DNA of 48,126 nt. It comes from Desulfovibrio sp. (GTDB taxonomy: Bacteria; Desulfobacterota; Desulfovibrionia; Desulfovibrionales; Desulfovibrionaceae). Position numbers and translations under genes: made by a program. Numbering within the stretch: the first letter of the stretch is position 1; the number at the start of each line of letters is the position of its first letter. Positions 16,740 to 26,764 of the stretch are shown here, in pieces. The notes beneath the pieces were generated by a model. The model searched no databases, was not told the origin of the DNA, and worked only from the letters and a program-made list of their open reading frames with translations. The stretch spans positions 1-48,126 of the forward strand of contig JAITGC010000084.1 of the NCBI GenBank assembly GCA_031280915.1, written 5' to 3'.

Positions 16740-18110
16740 TTGACAATGTCAATCAATTTTTTCCCCATCATTAATTTGATACATTATTTCATAACTCAAA
16801 AATTTTTTGTTGACAAATACAAAAATACCACTCCTTTTTATTTTCTCCTTCGAGTAATTGTCGAATTAATGATAATCAACAGCGAATTGGAAAAAACTCG
16901 GTTCCGGGCAGCTTGTCCTGGACAATTTACAATGATTGCCAAAGGCTTTATATACCAGACCATGAAGCCGCTTGTCTCTTTTTCCGGTGATTCTCCGGGC
17001 CGGAGCCGCCTGAATGTCATCCTGCCCGGTTTGGGAGAAGACGCGGCCTTCGGCGGCATGACCTCAGCCCTCGAACTTGCGCGGCATCTGGCCGCCGCCT
17101 ATGTGTCCCGTCGTTTCATCTCGCTCTATGACGACGAGGAACGTTTCAGGCGCAACGAAGCCCGCCCGCACCCCGCCATCGAGGATACCCGGATCTTTTT
17201 CGCCTCTTCCGGCAAACCGCTGCCCTGCCACGCCGGAGACGTTTTTCTGGTGACCTACTGGCCGGGCTTCTCCTTTTGGGAGGCCGCGCACAAAGCCCGA
17301 TTGCTCCGGGGCCTGCCGCCGCTGCCCTTTTATTACTTCATTCAGGATTATGAGCCTTCCTTCGCCCCCTTCGGGCAAAAACACGCCCTGGCCCTCAAAA
17401 GTTACGCCAGTGGCGGGCTGACCCACGCTGTCATCAACTCCGCCTGGCTGGCGGAGCATCTGAAAAAGCACGGCCACGCCTTCGCCAGGGAATATGTGCT
17501 CACCCCCTCTCTCAATCCGGCCATCGCCGCCTGGCTGCGCAAGATGAATTTTCGCCTGCTGCCCAAGGACAGCGGGCAGACCATCATTCTTTTTTACGGC
17601 CGCCCCGGTATGGCGCGCAACTGCTTTGAAACGGGGCTGGAAACCCTGAGCCGCTTTTTCGCCGAACTGCCTCCCTCCGGACGGGGACGCTTTTCGGCTC
17701 TGAGCGCCGGGCTGCCGCACGAAGACGTGCCGCTGGCCGAAGGCGCCATGCTGAAGAGCCTGGGCCGCTTGTCGATACAGAACTACATCGCCCTGCTCGC
17801 CAGGGCGCATGTGGGCCTTTCGCTCATGATATCGCCCCATCCATCCTATCCGCCACTGGAAATGGCCCTGTTCGGCCTGCCCACCGTAACCACGGACTAC
17901 GGCGTCAAAAAAATGCGAGAAGCCCATCCCCTATTGCTCTCCACCGCCTGGCCGGAAGTTGACGAGCTTCTCCCGTTGCTGCGCGAGGCCGTCGTCAAAG
18001 CCGAAAAACTCAAGCCCGCCGCCCGACGGGCCGTTATGCCAAGTGTTCTCAGCGGATTGGACTGGGCGGAAAATTTCGCCTCGCTCCATATTGAACCGAT
18101 TCTGCCCTGA
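16740..18110 (+). CDS. WsaF-like glycosyltransferase
   Basis: A GT4-type transferase of about 456 residues, resembling rhamnosyltransferases of the WsaF type, probably acting on lipid-linked or surface glycan. Conserved stretches begin at LNVILPGLGEDAAFGGM (near 90), then FYYFIQDYEPSFAPFG (near 200), FYGRPGMARNCFE (near 285) and HPSYPPLEMALFGLPTV (near 363). The TTG at 16740 has AGGA six bases upstream. The first 60 codons are strikingly AT-rich and hydrophobic and unlike the family, so the true start could be later (16932 or 16962), though neither has a ribosome site. The gene opens the main glycan region. Confidence 0.8.
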   Translation: MTMSINFFPIINLIHYFITQKFFVDKYKNTTPFYFLLRVIVELMIINSELEKTRFRAACPGQFTMIAKGFIYQTMKPLVSFSGDSPGRSRLNVILPGLGEDAAFGGMTSALELARHLAAAYVSRRFISLYDDEERFRRNEARPHPAIEDTRIFFASSGKPLPCHAGDVFLVTYWPGFSFWEAAHKARLLRGLPPLPFYYFIQDYEPSFAPFGQKHALALKSYASGGLTHAVINSAWLAEHLKKHGHAFAREYVLTPSLNPAIAAWLRKMNFRLLPKDSGQTIILFYGRPGMARNCFETGLETLSRFFAELPPSGRGRFSALSAGLPHEDVPLAEGAMLKSLGRLSIQNYIALLARAHVGLSLMISPHPSYPPLEMALFGLPTVTTDYGVKKMREAHPLLLSTAWPEVDELLPLLREAVVKAEKLKPAARRAVMPSVLSGLDWAENFASLHIEPILP

Positions 18111-18160
18111 TATTGCGTCATAAAACTGAAAACAGCCTGTGAATGAATGCGGGGTGAAAA

Positions 18161-19510
18161 ATGTCCTCGGCCCGAAATGCCTGTGACCCTCTGCTTCGGC
18201 GCTTTGAGCGATATTCCCTCGCGCCGGGCAGAATGCAGGAACTGTTTCCGGCGCGGGAGTTCTCGGGCCCCCTGTTGTGGTGGGGGCAAAGCCTTTGCTG
18301 CGGGGGCCTCGAACGACAACTCGTCACTATGGGGGAATTTTTCGCAAAGAAATCAATTCCGCCGGTTCTGGCCTGCGCCAATCTCTCGAAAGAGAAGGGC
18401 AACGCTTTTTTTCTGCCGCAAGCCCGAAAATGCTTCAAGGCCATCCATGATCTCTCCGGTTTCACCTCAGCGGAAAAAGAGCATGTGGATAACGCCCGCC
18501 GCATGATGGAATTCTTCAGGGACGCTCCTCCTCGATTTTTGAACAGCACACTGAAATACCTGATATTTTTTTTGCAGTTCCGCCCCTGTCTTGTTCAGAT
18601 CTGGAATGCGGATTTTCTGCATGTTCCCATGGCCGCCGCGCTTGCGGGCGTACCCCATGTCATCATCGCGGGGCGGAGCGTTTCCCCCCGCGCGGGCCTG
18701 GCCTGGAATCTGGAGAGAGTCAATGACGTCTTCGCCCGGGGCGTGCTGACGTTTTTACTGCGTTTTCCTTCCGTCATCATGACGAACAACTGCCGGGCGG
18801 GCGCCGGAGATTACGCCGACTGGCTCGGCATTGATCCCGGCCGCATTTGCATCACCCCGAACGCCTTTGTGGACGCAAATCCTGGCATGGCGGACATCGG
18901 CACGGTGCGGACATTCCGCGAATCTTTGGGGATACCTGAAACCGCTTTTGTCGTCGGCGGCCTCTTTCGCCTGGAAAAAACAAAGGATCCACTTTTATGG
19001 ATTAAAACGGCGGAACTGGTTTTACAGGGCAATCCCGACGCCTATGCCGTCCTCGGCGGCGATGGGCCGATGCGGCCGGAACTGAACGACATGGTCAGGG
19101 ATTCTCCCGTGGGCAACCGTCTCGCGTTGCCCGGTCTCATCCGCGACACCCGCACATTTTACAAAGCATGCGCGTGTCTTTTATTGACCTCCCATATTGA
19201 AGGCTTGCCCAATGTCGCTCTTGAAGCCCAATATAACGGGCTTCCGGTCGTCAGCACCCTGGCGGGCGGCGTTGAAGAAGCCGTTGCCCACGGGGAAACC
19301 GGCTTTATTGTCGCCGGGCGCTCTCCGGCGGCTCTGGCGGAGCGCATTTTCCATATTTCGCGGCATCCTGATTGGGCGCAAGCGGCGGCAAAAAAAGGAC
19401 CCGCGCGGGTGATTTCCCATTTTTCCCTGGAACGCGCGGGGAATATTCTGTTACGGCTGTACAGACATTTGCCGGCCGTCGTGCGAACCTGCGGGGATGT
19501 TTTCCTGTGA
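18161..19510 (+). CDS. Family 4 glycosyltransferase
   Basis: A 449-residue GT-B fold transferase. The C-terminal half has the family marks FVVGGLFRLEKTKDP (near 265-280), LGGDGPMRPEL (near 300), a loop reading LLTSHIEGLPNVALEAQ that holds the E-x7-E motif (near 345) and the following GLPVVSTLAGGVEEAV. The N-terminal half (WWGQSLCCGGLERQL) has the glycine-rich loop that binds the acceptor. Sugar and acceptor are unknown. It follows the WsaF-like gene by 50 bases in the same direction and converges on the GT2 gene at 19551. Confidence 0.88.
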   Translation: MSSARNACDPLLRRFERYSLAPGRMQELFPAREFSGPLLWWGQSLCCGGLERQLVTMGEFFAKKSIPPVLACANLSKEKGNAFFLPQARKCFKAIHDLSGFTSAEKEHVDNARRMMEFFRDAPPRFLNSTLKYLIFFLQFRPCLVQIWNADFLHVPMAAALAGVPHVIIAGRSVSPRAGLAWNLERVNDVFARGVLTFLLRFPSVIMTNNCRAGAGDYADWLGIDPGRICITPNAFVDANPGMADIGTVRTFRESLGIPETAFVVGGLFRLEKTKDPLLWIKTAELVLQGNPDAYAVLGGDGPMRPELNDMVRDSPVGNRLALPGLIRDTRTFYKACACLLLTSHIEGLPNVALEAQYNGLPVVSTLAGGVEEAVAHGETGFIVAGRSPAALAERIFHISRHPDWAQAAAKKGPARVISHFSLERAGNILLRLYRHLPAVVRTCGDVFL

Positions 19511-19550
19511 ATTTTCGGGGCATATAAAGCAGTTACGCTGAGATTATCGC

Positions 19551-20657
19551 TTAAAGGCGAAGCAGGTTCGCATTGCGGTCGCCGTAGTGAAAGTCGTAGA
19601 GTTTTTCCGCGTCTTCGCGCCGCAATTTTGCAGCCCATACGGCGTCAATCTCCGCCAGAGCCCACGGCGGCAGGACGGCAGTGAAGATGTCTCGCAGGCA
19701 GGGACACTGCGGCCCGAAGGCATCCGCCCCCGAAACGGAAAATCCCAGCGCGGCCAAGTCTTCCCGCATGAGCGCCGTCATGGAGGGGTATCCCCCGAAA
19801 AAATCCAGGGTGGCGGCAATCACGTTTTCCGCCGTCATGGAAGAGTGTTCCGGCGGCATGTCCGCTCCTGTGTTCAGGGCTTGCGCCATAAAAGCGACCA
19901 CCTTGACGATTTCAATATAGAGAAAGGCCAGTTCGCCGCTTTCGACGCCGTACCGCAGCGCCGTTTCCAGCCAGGCCCGCAACGCGGCGAGTTCGGGGCC
20001 ACGCCGCTCGCGCAAGGCCGTACGAAAGCGGCCGACCAACATGTAGGCCATTCCGCGGCGCCAATACTGCGTCCTGTGAAGGCGGCGTCTTTCATAGACG
20101 GGGTATTTGTCCGCAAGGACAAGCGTATAGCCCGCGCGGACAGCCGCCACGGAAAAGCGGACATCCTCGTGTGTCGCACTGTCGTGGCCTTCAAGCCCGC
20201 CAAGGGACTCCCACAACGCTCTGCGGAACAACCAGCAGCCTGCCTGCGCAAACAAAGCCGGGCGATTTTTTCTGACGGGTTTTGTCAGTTTATGCAAGGC
20301 ACGGGAGAGGTAGTTGTCGGCCAAGGCGGGAACAATGGTCGCGCCGACCAGGGCCACTTTTGGATCAGCCAGGAGGGGCAGGGCATTGTGGAGCCACCGC
20401 CGGTCCGGGCGAATATCACAATCCAGAGAAAACACGACATCCCCCCGCGCCGCGCCGATGCCCAGGCTTTTCGCCCGCGCCGGGCCGAGATTGCGCTCCG
20501 GGCGCACAACACGCACGCCGTCCCTCTGCGGAAAGGGCACGGCGGATCCGTCGTCCACCACAATGATCTCGTCCGGGCGCGCGAACACCGAAGCCGCCTT
20601 CAGCATGTCCAGGACAAAATCATGGTCATTGAAGGTATACGTGACAAAACTCAGCAT
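19551..20657 (-). CDS. Family 2 glycosyltransferase
   Basis: A 368-residue GT-A transferase. It opens LSFVTYTFNDHDF and has EIIVVDDGSAVP (near 35), FSLDCDIRPD with the metal-binding DxD (near 80), and CWLFRRALWESLGG followed by THEDVRFS, the acceptor-side ED motif (near 145-170). A helical C-terminal part of about 180 residues, ending DFHYGDRN, has no family match I know. The ATG at 20657 has GGGAG at about eight bases; the frame is open 21 codons further without similarity. The last codons overlap a sequence similar to the dispersed repeats. It is divergent from uvrA. Confidence 0.85.
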   Translation of the reverse strand: MLSFVTYTFNDHDFVLDMLKAASVFARPDEIIVVDDGSAVPFPQRDGVRVVRPERNLGPARAKSLGIGAARGDVVFSLDCDIRPDRRWLHNALPLLADPKVALVGATIVPALADNYLSRALHKLTKPVRKNRPALFAQAGCWLFRRALWESLGGLEGHDSATHEDVRFSVAAVRAGYTLVLADKYPVYERRRLHRTQYWRRGMAYMLVGRFRTALRERRGPELAALRAWLETALRYGVESGELAFLYIEIVKVVAFMAQALNTGADMPPEHSSMTAENVIAATLDFFGGYPSMTALMREDLAALGFSVSGADAFGPQCPCLRDIFTAVLPPWALAEIDAVWAAKLRREDAEKLYDFHYGDRNANLLRL

Positions 20658-20855
20658 TTCCCGGCTCCCGCAAGACTTGCCAAACTGGCCTTCACGCTTT
20701 ACATATTCCCCATGTTTCAATTCGAGGCCCTTTTCCGCAAAAATCGCCCCGGATAATCACATCGGCCTCGCCGCCTGTCAAACCATATCCCCCGGCGATT
20801 CCGTTTCCGCCATACTTTTGCGCGGGTTTGAACAAGGGGATTTGAGGAAATTCCC

Positions 20856-23816
20856 GTGAACAGCGCCAAACGCGGCATACGCATTGAAAACGCCCGGCAG
20901 CACAATCTCAGAAACATCAGCCTCACCATACCCCGCGACGAACTGGTGGTGATCTGCGGGCCGTCCGGCTCCGGCAAGTCCACCCTGGCCTTTGACATTG
21001 TCTATGCCGAAGGCCAGCGCCGCTACGTGGAATCCCTCTCGGCCTACGCCCGGCAGTTTCTGCCCAAGATGGACAAACCCGACGTGGAAAAAATCGAGGG
21101 ACTTTCGCCGGCCATTTCCCTGGAGCAGCAGAGCGTCTCGCGCAATCCCCGCTCCACTGTGGGCACGGTGACGGAAATCCACGACTTCCTGCGCGTGTTC
21201 TTCGCGCGGCTCGGGCGCATGCACTGCCCGTCCTGCGGCCGCCCCATCGAGGCCCGCTCGGCGGATGAAATCATCAATGACATCCTCTCTCTGGCCAGGG
21301 ACACAAAATTCATGATCATCGCGCCGCTGGTGGAACTGCAAAAGGGAACCCACGCCGACCGGCTCAAAAAGCTCAAAGCCGAGGGTTTTGCCCGCGTACG
21401 CGTAGACGGGGCCTTTTACGCCCTGGACGATGTGCCCGCCCTGGACAAAAACAAAAAGCACACCATTGACCTGGTGGTAGACCGCCTGGTGGCCAAGGAA
21501 GGCATCCGCGGCCGTCTGGCCGATTCCGTGGAGCTTGCCCTGCGCTGCGGCGAGGGCAGGCTGATTCTGCACGAACCGGATGCGGCCAAAACAAAAGGCA
21601 ATGGGGACACCATCCACTCCACCACCTCAGTATGCCCGCACTGCCGCATCTCCCTGCCGGCGCTCAGCCCGCAGCTCTTTTCCTTCAACGGCCCCCAGGG
21701 GGCCTGCCCGCGCTGCGTGGGCCTGGGGTCCACCGATTATTTCGAGCCGCGCCTCATAGCGCCCAACAAGGGCTTGGCTCTCAAGGCGGGCGCGCTCCTG
21801 CCCTGGGGCGGCAAAACCTTCGGCCGCTATGAAGCCGCCCTGACGGCCTTGGGCAAACGCTTCAGTTTCAGCCTGTCCACGCCCCTTGACCAATTTTCCG
21901 ATGAGGCTCTGGCGGCCCTCTTTTACGGAGAAGACGAAAAAGGCAAGGCGGCCAGAACATCCCTCGGTCTGCGCCGCAACTGGATGGGCGGCAATGTGGC
22001 TCTGGGCGCCGCGGGCGACTATCAGAGCGAACATTTTACCCACGCACGGGAACAGGGCCGCATTGATTACGCCAATATGGGCAAACGCTGGCCCGGCGTC
22101 GTTCCGCTGCTTGAATCGGGCATGCAGTACGGCGACGCCTGGCGGGAAGAACTGGCCCGCTTCAGACAGTCGGCCGACTGTCCGGACTGCAAGGGCGCGC
22201 GTCTCAAGCCCGAGGCCCTCGCCGTGCGCGTGGACGGGCTGAACATTGCGGACTTTTGCGCCCTCCCCGTGGAGCGGGCGCTCACCTGGCTGCGGGAGCG
22301 CGCCTTTGAAGGTATGCGGGAGCGCATCGCCGAGCCGCTGTTGAAAGAACTCACGCGACGCCTGTCTTTTATGCTCAATGTCGGGCTGGAATACCTCTCC
22401 CTGGAGCGTTCCATGATCACCCTTTCCGGCGGCGAGGCCCAGCGCATACGGCTGGCCTCACAGCTTGGTTCCGGGCTGGTGGGCGTGACATACGTGCTGG
22501 ACGAGCCGTCCATCGGCCTGCACCCGCGCGACAACGAACGCCTGCTGGGCACGCTGCGCTCCTTGAAGGAGCGCGGCAATACCGTACTGGTGGTGGAGCA
22601 CGACGAGGCCACCATCCGCGCGGCGGATACGGTCATCGAGCTTGGCCCCGGCTCGGGCTCCCAGGGCGGGGAAATCATGTTTGAAGGCACGGTCGAAGAA
22701 CTCATCGGCACGGCCGATACCCTTACGGCCCGCTACCTGCGCGGGGATGAAAACATCGCCCTGCCCGACGCGCGGCGTGAAGGCAAGGGCGAAATCGCGC
22801 TACGCAACGTCACCACCCACAACCTGCGCGGCATTGACTGCCGCATCCCCCTCGGCGTACTGACCTGCGTGACCGGGGTTTCCGGCTCCGGCAAAAGTTC
22901 TCTCATCGTGGACACGCTTTACAAACATCTGGCCATCGGCCTCGGCCTGCGCGTGGACAAACCGGGCGGCATAGGCGGCCTCAGTTGGGAAGGGGGCCGC
23001 CCCGTGGAGCGCCTGGTGTCCATTGACCAAACCCCCATCGGCCGCACACCGCGCTCCAACCCCGCCACCTATACCAAAATTTTCGATGAAATACGCAATA
23101 TCTTCGCCATGACGCCGGACGCCAGACGCCGCGGCTACAACCCCGGACGCTTCAGCTTCAACGTGCGCGGCGGCCGTTGCGAGGCCTGCGACGGCGATGG
23201 TCAGGTACGCGTGGAAATGCACTTTCTGCCGGATGTTTACGTCACCTGCGATGTGTGCAAGGGCAGGAGATACAATCACGAAACCCTGGAAGTCCGCTAC
23301 AAGGGCCTCAATATCGCGGAGGTGCTGGACTTGACCGTGCATCAGGCGCGGGAACTTTTTGAAAATTACCCCGGCCTTGAACGCCGCCTGGCCGTACTGG
23401 AGGAAGTCGGGCTGGAATACCTGCGTCTGGGTCAGCCGGCCACAACCCTTTCCGGCGGTGAAGCCCAGCGTATCAAACTTTCGCGGGAACTGGGCAAAAA
23501 ATCCCTGCCCGGCAGCATGTATATTCTGGATGAGCCGACCACCGGGCTGCACATGCATGAAGTGGGCAAACTCATCAGGGTGCTGCACGCCCTGGTGGAC
23601 AAGGGCGCGAGCGTGGTGGTCATCGAACATAACACCGACATGATCCTGGCGGCGGATTATGTATTGGACATGGGGCCCGGCGGCGGCGACAGCGGCGGGC
23701 TGATAGTTTCCGCAGGCACGCCGGAAGCCATTGTGGCCGATCCGGCCTCCATAACCGGCCGCTTTCTGATGCGCGAACGGCTGGACAGGCGTAAGCGCGG
23801 GCCGCCAAAAATCTAG
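20856..23816 (+). CDS. uvrA: Excinuclease ABC subunit A
   Basis: DNA-damage recognition ATPase of nucleotide excision repair. The 986-residue protein has two ABC modules: Walker [10 protein letters not shown] (near 35) with [12 protein letters not shown] (near 520), and GVSGSGKSS (near 675) with [12 protein letters not shown] (near 865). Cysteines sit in CPSCGRP (near 125), in the CPHC...CPRC zinc module (near 260-285) and in [18 protein letters not shown] (near 770-805). The start is GTG with GAGG eight bases upstream. It is a housekeeping gene lying between glycan genes, 83 bases ahead of glf. Confidence 0.97.
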   Translation: MNSAKRGIRIENARQHNLRNISLTIPRDELVVICGPSGSGKSTLAFDIVYAEGQRRYVESLSAYARQFLPKMDKPDVEKIEGLSPAISLEQQSVSRNPRSTVGTVTEIHDFLRVFFARLGRMHCPSCGRPIEARSADEIINDILSLARDTKFMIIAPLVELQKGTHADRLKKLKAEGFARVRVDGAFYALDDVPALDKNKKHTIDLVVDRLVAKEGIRGRLADSVELALRCGEGRLILHEPDAAKTKGNGDTIHSTTSVCPHCRISLPALSPQLFSFNGPQGACPRCVGLGSTDYFEPRLIAPNKGLALKAGALLPWGGKTFGRYEAALTALGKRFSFSLSTPLDQFSDEALAALFYGEDEKGKAARTSLGLRRNWMGGNVALGAAGDYQSEHFTHAREQGRIDYANMGKRWPGVVPLLESGMQYGDAWREELARFRQSADCPDCKGARLKPEALAVRVDGLNIADFCALPVERALTWLRERAFEGMRERIAEPLLKELTRRLSFMLNVGLEYLSLERSMITLSGGEAQRIRLASQLGSGLVGVTYVLDEPSIGLHPRDNERLLGTLRSLKERGNTVLVVEHDEATIRAADTVIELGPGSGSQGGEIMFEGTVEELIGTADTLTARYLRGDENIALPDARREGKGEIALRNVTTHNLRGIDCRIPLGVLTCVTGVSGSGKSSLIVDTLYKHLAIGLGLRVDKPGGIGGLSWEGGRPVERLVSIDQTPIGRTPRSNPATYTKIFDEIRNIFAMTPDARRRGYNPGRFSFNVRGGRCEACDGDGQVRVEMHFLPDVYVTCDVCKGRRYNHETLEVRYKGLNIAEVLDLTVHQARELFENYPGLERRLAVLEEVGLEYLRLGQPATTLSGGEAQRIKLSRELGKKSLPGSMYILDEPTTGLHMHEVGKLIRVLHALVDKGASVVVIEHNTDMILAADYVLDMGPGGGDSGGLIVSAGTPEAIVADPASITGRFLMRERLDRRKRGPPKI

Positions 23817-23899
23817 ACTTTCTCTAAAATTCCTTGCCCCCCGGAGAAAAGCATGGCATAGTTTGCCGGCGCGATATAACAAATCACCGGAAAACGCCC

Positions 23900-25072
23900 G
23901 TGCTGTCAGGAGACCTCAAATATCTCGTGGTGGGCGCCGGCCTGTGGGGCGGCGTTCTGGCCGAGCGCATCGCCTCCGTGCTGGAGCGGCCCGTTCTGGT
24001 GATCGAAAAACGCGCCCACACAGGCGGCAACTGCCATTCCGCCCTTGAGCCGGACACGGGCATTGAATGCCACGCCTACGGTACGCATGTCTTCCACACT
24101 TCCATCCCCCGCGTGTGGGAATACGTCAACCGCTTCACGCAATTCACGTCTTACAGGCACAAAGTGCTCACGGAACACAGGGGCAGGGTCTACCCCATGC
24201 CCATAGGGCTGGCCGCCGTCAACATGTTCCACGGTCTCAATCTGCGGCCCCGCGAGATGGCAGGCTTTCTCCGCCGCGAGGCCGCCGCCCATGCGCCGGG
24301 GACAGACGGCGGAGAACCGGCCAATCTTGAGGAAAAGGCCGTCTCCCTCATCGGGCGGCCCCTCTATGAGGCGTTCATCAAGGGCTACACCCAAAAACAG
24401 TGGGGCAAAGACCCCAAAGAGCTGCCGGCGGACATCATCACCCGGCTGCCCGTGCGCAGCGACTACAATACCGATTATTTCAACGACCCCTGGCAGGGTA
24501 TGCCCCTGCGCGGCTATGCCGCCATGTTTGACGAACTTTTCCGGCACCCCCTCATAGAGACGCGCACCGGCCTGGCCTGGGCCGACATTGCCGGAAGCGT
24601 TCCCCCCTCCTGCGCGGTGCTCTATTCCGGCCCGCTGGACGAGCTTTTCGGCTATGCCCTCGGCGCGCTGGAATGGCGCGGTTTGCGCTTTGAGCGCGAC
24701 ATCCTGCCCTGGCCCGACGCCCAGGGTACGGCGGTGCTCAATCAGGCGGATGTGGAAATCCCCTGGACGCGCAGTCACGAATTCAAACATCTGCACCCCG
24801 AACGCGGGCGGCAGGGCGATAAAACCGTTGTCGCGCGGGAATACCCCCGCGCCTGCCAAAGGGGAGACGAACCATACTACCCCGTCAACACCACCCCCAA
24901 TCAGGCTCTGCAAGGCGAATACCAGGCGCGGCTGGCGGCGGAAATGCCCAATGTCACGGCCGGCGGCCGCCTTGGCGGCTACCGTTATCTGGATATGGAC
25001 AAAACCATTGACGACGCGCTCGCCGTTTTTGAAAAACTGCGCGCCCGCGAAAACAGGGGACGCGCCGCATGA
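23900..25072 (+). CDS. glf: UDP-galactopyranose mutase
   Basis: FAD enzyme that converts UDP-galactopyranose to UDP-galactofuranose, the precursor of galactofuranose in surface glycans. The 390-residue protein opens with the Rossmann motif VVGAGLWGGVLAERIA and has the KRAHTGGNC flavin stretch, YGTHVFHTS, the KGYTQKQWGKDP core (near 165) and YYPVNTTPNQAL near the end. The GTG at 23900 was chosen since similarity begins there; a TTG at 23834 is in frame but poorly placed. Its stop overlaps the next gene by four bases, so glf and the GT2 at 25069 are coupled. Confidence 0.95.
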   Translation: MLSGDLKYLVVGAGLWGGVLAERIASVLERPVLVIEKRAHTGGNCHSALEPDTGIECHAYGTHVFHTSIPRVWEYVNRFTQFTSYRHKVLTEHRGRVYPMPIGLAAVNMFHGLNLRPREMAGFLRREAAAHAPGTDGGEPANLEEKAVSLIGRPLYEAFIKGYTQKQWGKDPKELPADIITRLPVRSDYNTDYFNDPWQGMPLRGYAAMFDELFRHPLIETRTGLAWADIAGSVPPSCAVLYSGPLDELFGYALGALEWRGLRFERDILPWPDAQGTAVLNQADVEIPWTRSHEFKHLHPERGRQGDKTVVAREYPRACQRGDEPYYPVNTTPNQALQGEYQARLAAEMPNVTAGGRLGGYRYLDMDKTIDDALAVFEKLRARENRGRAA

Positions 25073-26688
25073 ATCCCAACTCGCCGGAAGTTCTGAAACA
25101 GGGCCTCACAGGGGAAATGGCCCTTCTGTCCCTGGAGGAAAAATGCGCCTTCATCCGGCGGCAGATTCGCCTGATGATGCTGGAAGGCAATGTGGCCGTC
25201 ATTTTCGCCAACGCCCTGTCCGAAGACCCGGAATTCGAAAACTCGCGGGCGGCGCAGACGCTCTTTCTCCACTGCCTGAACCGGGCCGCCCAGGCCACGC
25301 CCCTGCGCCGGGACGTCATGGAGATGCTGGCGGCGATCAGCCCTGACGCCGGGCAAACAACGCGCCCGGATATTCCGGGCCCATCCCTGCCCCAAGATCT
25401 GGAACAAAAAATTTTCCGGCGCGGCAACCCCGCGCCGGACAAGCTCCACGCCACACTGCTGGACATGCTGATCCAAAATCCCGCCCACGCGGGAGCGGCC
25501 GAAGCCCTGCTGCACATGGATTTTCAACTGTTCCGCGAACCGGCGGACTGGCTGGACAAATTCCGCTGCCCGGACAACCTTGCGGATGTATGGCGCTACG
25601 CCCTCTTTCTGCACTACGCGGGCCGGGGACGCTGGGCCGAAGCCCTGCCCCTGTGGGAACAGATGCCCGAGAAAAACCGCAATCCCTATGCCCGGGTTTA
25701 CGCGGCGGACAACTACATCCTGGCCGGGGACACAACTTCCGGCATCAGGGCCTATACCCAGGCACTGCGGCAGGACGGCTCCCTCCGTCCCGTCGCCTTG
25801 CGGCTGGAGGCCCTGCTCTCTCCAACCGCATTGCGGTCAAGACTGCTGGCGGAGAGGAAAACCGCCATCTGCCTTTACTCTTGGAACAAGGGGCCACTGC
25901 TGAAACAGACCCTGCGCGCCCTGGCAGAAACAGACACCGGCAACGCGTCCGTATTCATTTTGCTCAACGGCTGCACGGACGACAGCGCCGCCCGCGCGGA
26001 AGCCCTGCGGGAGCTTTTTCCGGAACGGACATATAAAATCATAAATCTGCCCGTCAACATCGGCGCGCCGGCGGCCCGCAACTGGCTTGCGCATCTGCCC
26101 CAGGTGCAGGCTTGCGACCATGTGGCCTTTATGGACGACGATGTGGTCATGCCCCGCGACTGGCTGGCGCGCTACCTCACGGAAATGGAAAGAGACCCCA
26201 AAAACGCCGTGGTGGGCTGCAAAGTGATTTTTCCGCCGAAGCACGCCGAGGCCCCGGCCCTGCAAAGCCTGTATTACTCCGTGCGCACGGCGCGGGCCGG
26301 TTTGCTGCGGCTCGGCGTGGGCACGCCGGCCGAAGGCGCGCGCGACACGGGCCTCTACTCTTTCACCCGGCCCTGCCTGCATGTGATGGGCTGCCTGCAT
26401 CTGCTGCGCACAAGCGCCCTGAAGGAAGTGGGGGATTTTGACATAGGCTTCTCCCCTTCCCAGTTGGACGATGTGGACCACGACCTGCGCACGGCCCTCA
26501 AGGGATACAATGTCATTTATTGCGGGCAGGTGACCTGTGAGCATCACCAGAAATCCGGCACGGCCCTGGTGCGGGACGTCATCGCGGCCCAAAGGGCCAT
26601 TGGGCCGGTGGTGGGGCACGATATGAAGCTGGCCTACAAACATCTGCCCAATTTCCGACTGCTGGCGGAACTGGCCGGGGAAGTGTGA
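25069..26688 (+). CDS. Glycosyltransferase (GT2) with helical N-terminal domain
   Basis: A 539-residue protein. Residues 1-260 are helix-rich, with tetratricopeptide-like stretches (WAEALPLWEQMPEKN, YARVYAADNYILAGD), perhaps a protein-binding part. Residues 265-539 are a GT2 domain: AICLYSWNKGPLL, FILLNGCTDDSA, NIGAPAARNWLA and HVAFMDDDVVMPRDW with the metal-binding DDD (near 360), then FSPSQLDDVDHDLR (near 465). Partnered with glf by ATGA overlap, it is a fair candidate for a galactofuranosyl transfer, though this is inference. A sigma-54 promoter begins nine bases past its stop. Confidence 0.85.
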   Translation: MNPNSPEVLKQGLTGEMALLSLEEKCAFIRRQIRLMMLEGNVAVIFANALSEDPEFENSRAAQTLFLHCLNRAAQATPLRRDVMEMLAAISPDAGQTTRPDIPGPSLPQDLEQKIFRRGNPAPDKLHATLLDMLIQNPAHAGAAEALLHMDFQLFREPADWLDKFRCPDNLADVWRYALFLHYAGRGRWAEALPLWEQMPEKNRNPYARVYAADNYILAGDTTSGIRAYTQALRQDGSLRPVALRLEALLSPTALRSRLLAERKTAICLYSWNKGPLLKQTLRALAETDTGNASVFILLNGCTDDSAARAEALRELFPERTYKIINLPVNIGAPAARNWLAHLPQVQACDHVAFMDDDVVMPRDWLARYLTEMERDPKNAVVGCKVIFPPKHAEAPALQSLYYSVRTARAGLLRLGVGTPAEGARDTGLYSFTRPCLHVMGCLHLLRTSALKEVGDFDIGFSPSQLDDVDHDLRTALKGYNVIYCGQVTCEHHQKSGTALVRDVIAAQRAIGPVVGHDMKLAYKHLPNFRLLAELAGEV

Positions 26689-26696
26689 GAATGCCC

Positions 26697-26712
26697 TGGC
26701 ACTGTTTTTGCT
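26697..26712 (+). promoter_or_regulatory. Sigma-54 promoter (-24/-12)
   Basis: TGGCAC-TGTTT-TTGCT, a perfect match to the sigma-54 consensus TGGCAC-N5-TTGCW with the correct spacing between the GG and GC dinucleotides. The predicted start of transcription is near 26723, about 40 bases before the GTG of the next gene. It is one of three such sites in the glycan region, with those at 34102 and 37401. Confidence 0.75.
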
Positions 26713-26764
26713 TATTTGAATGCGACAAGCGCTCCCAAAAGATTAAACAAGAGAAAAAACAGCC

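Noticed and set aside
23854-23866. Sigma-54-like sequence TGGC-N5-TTGC before glf
   Set aside because: The gap between the two boxes is two bases too short for sigma-54 binding.
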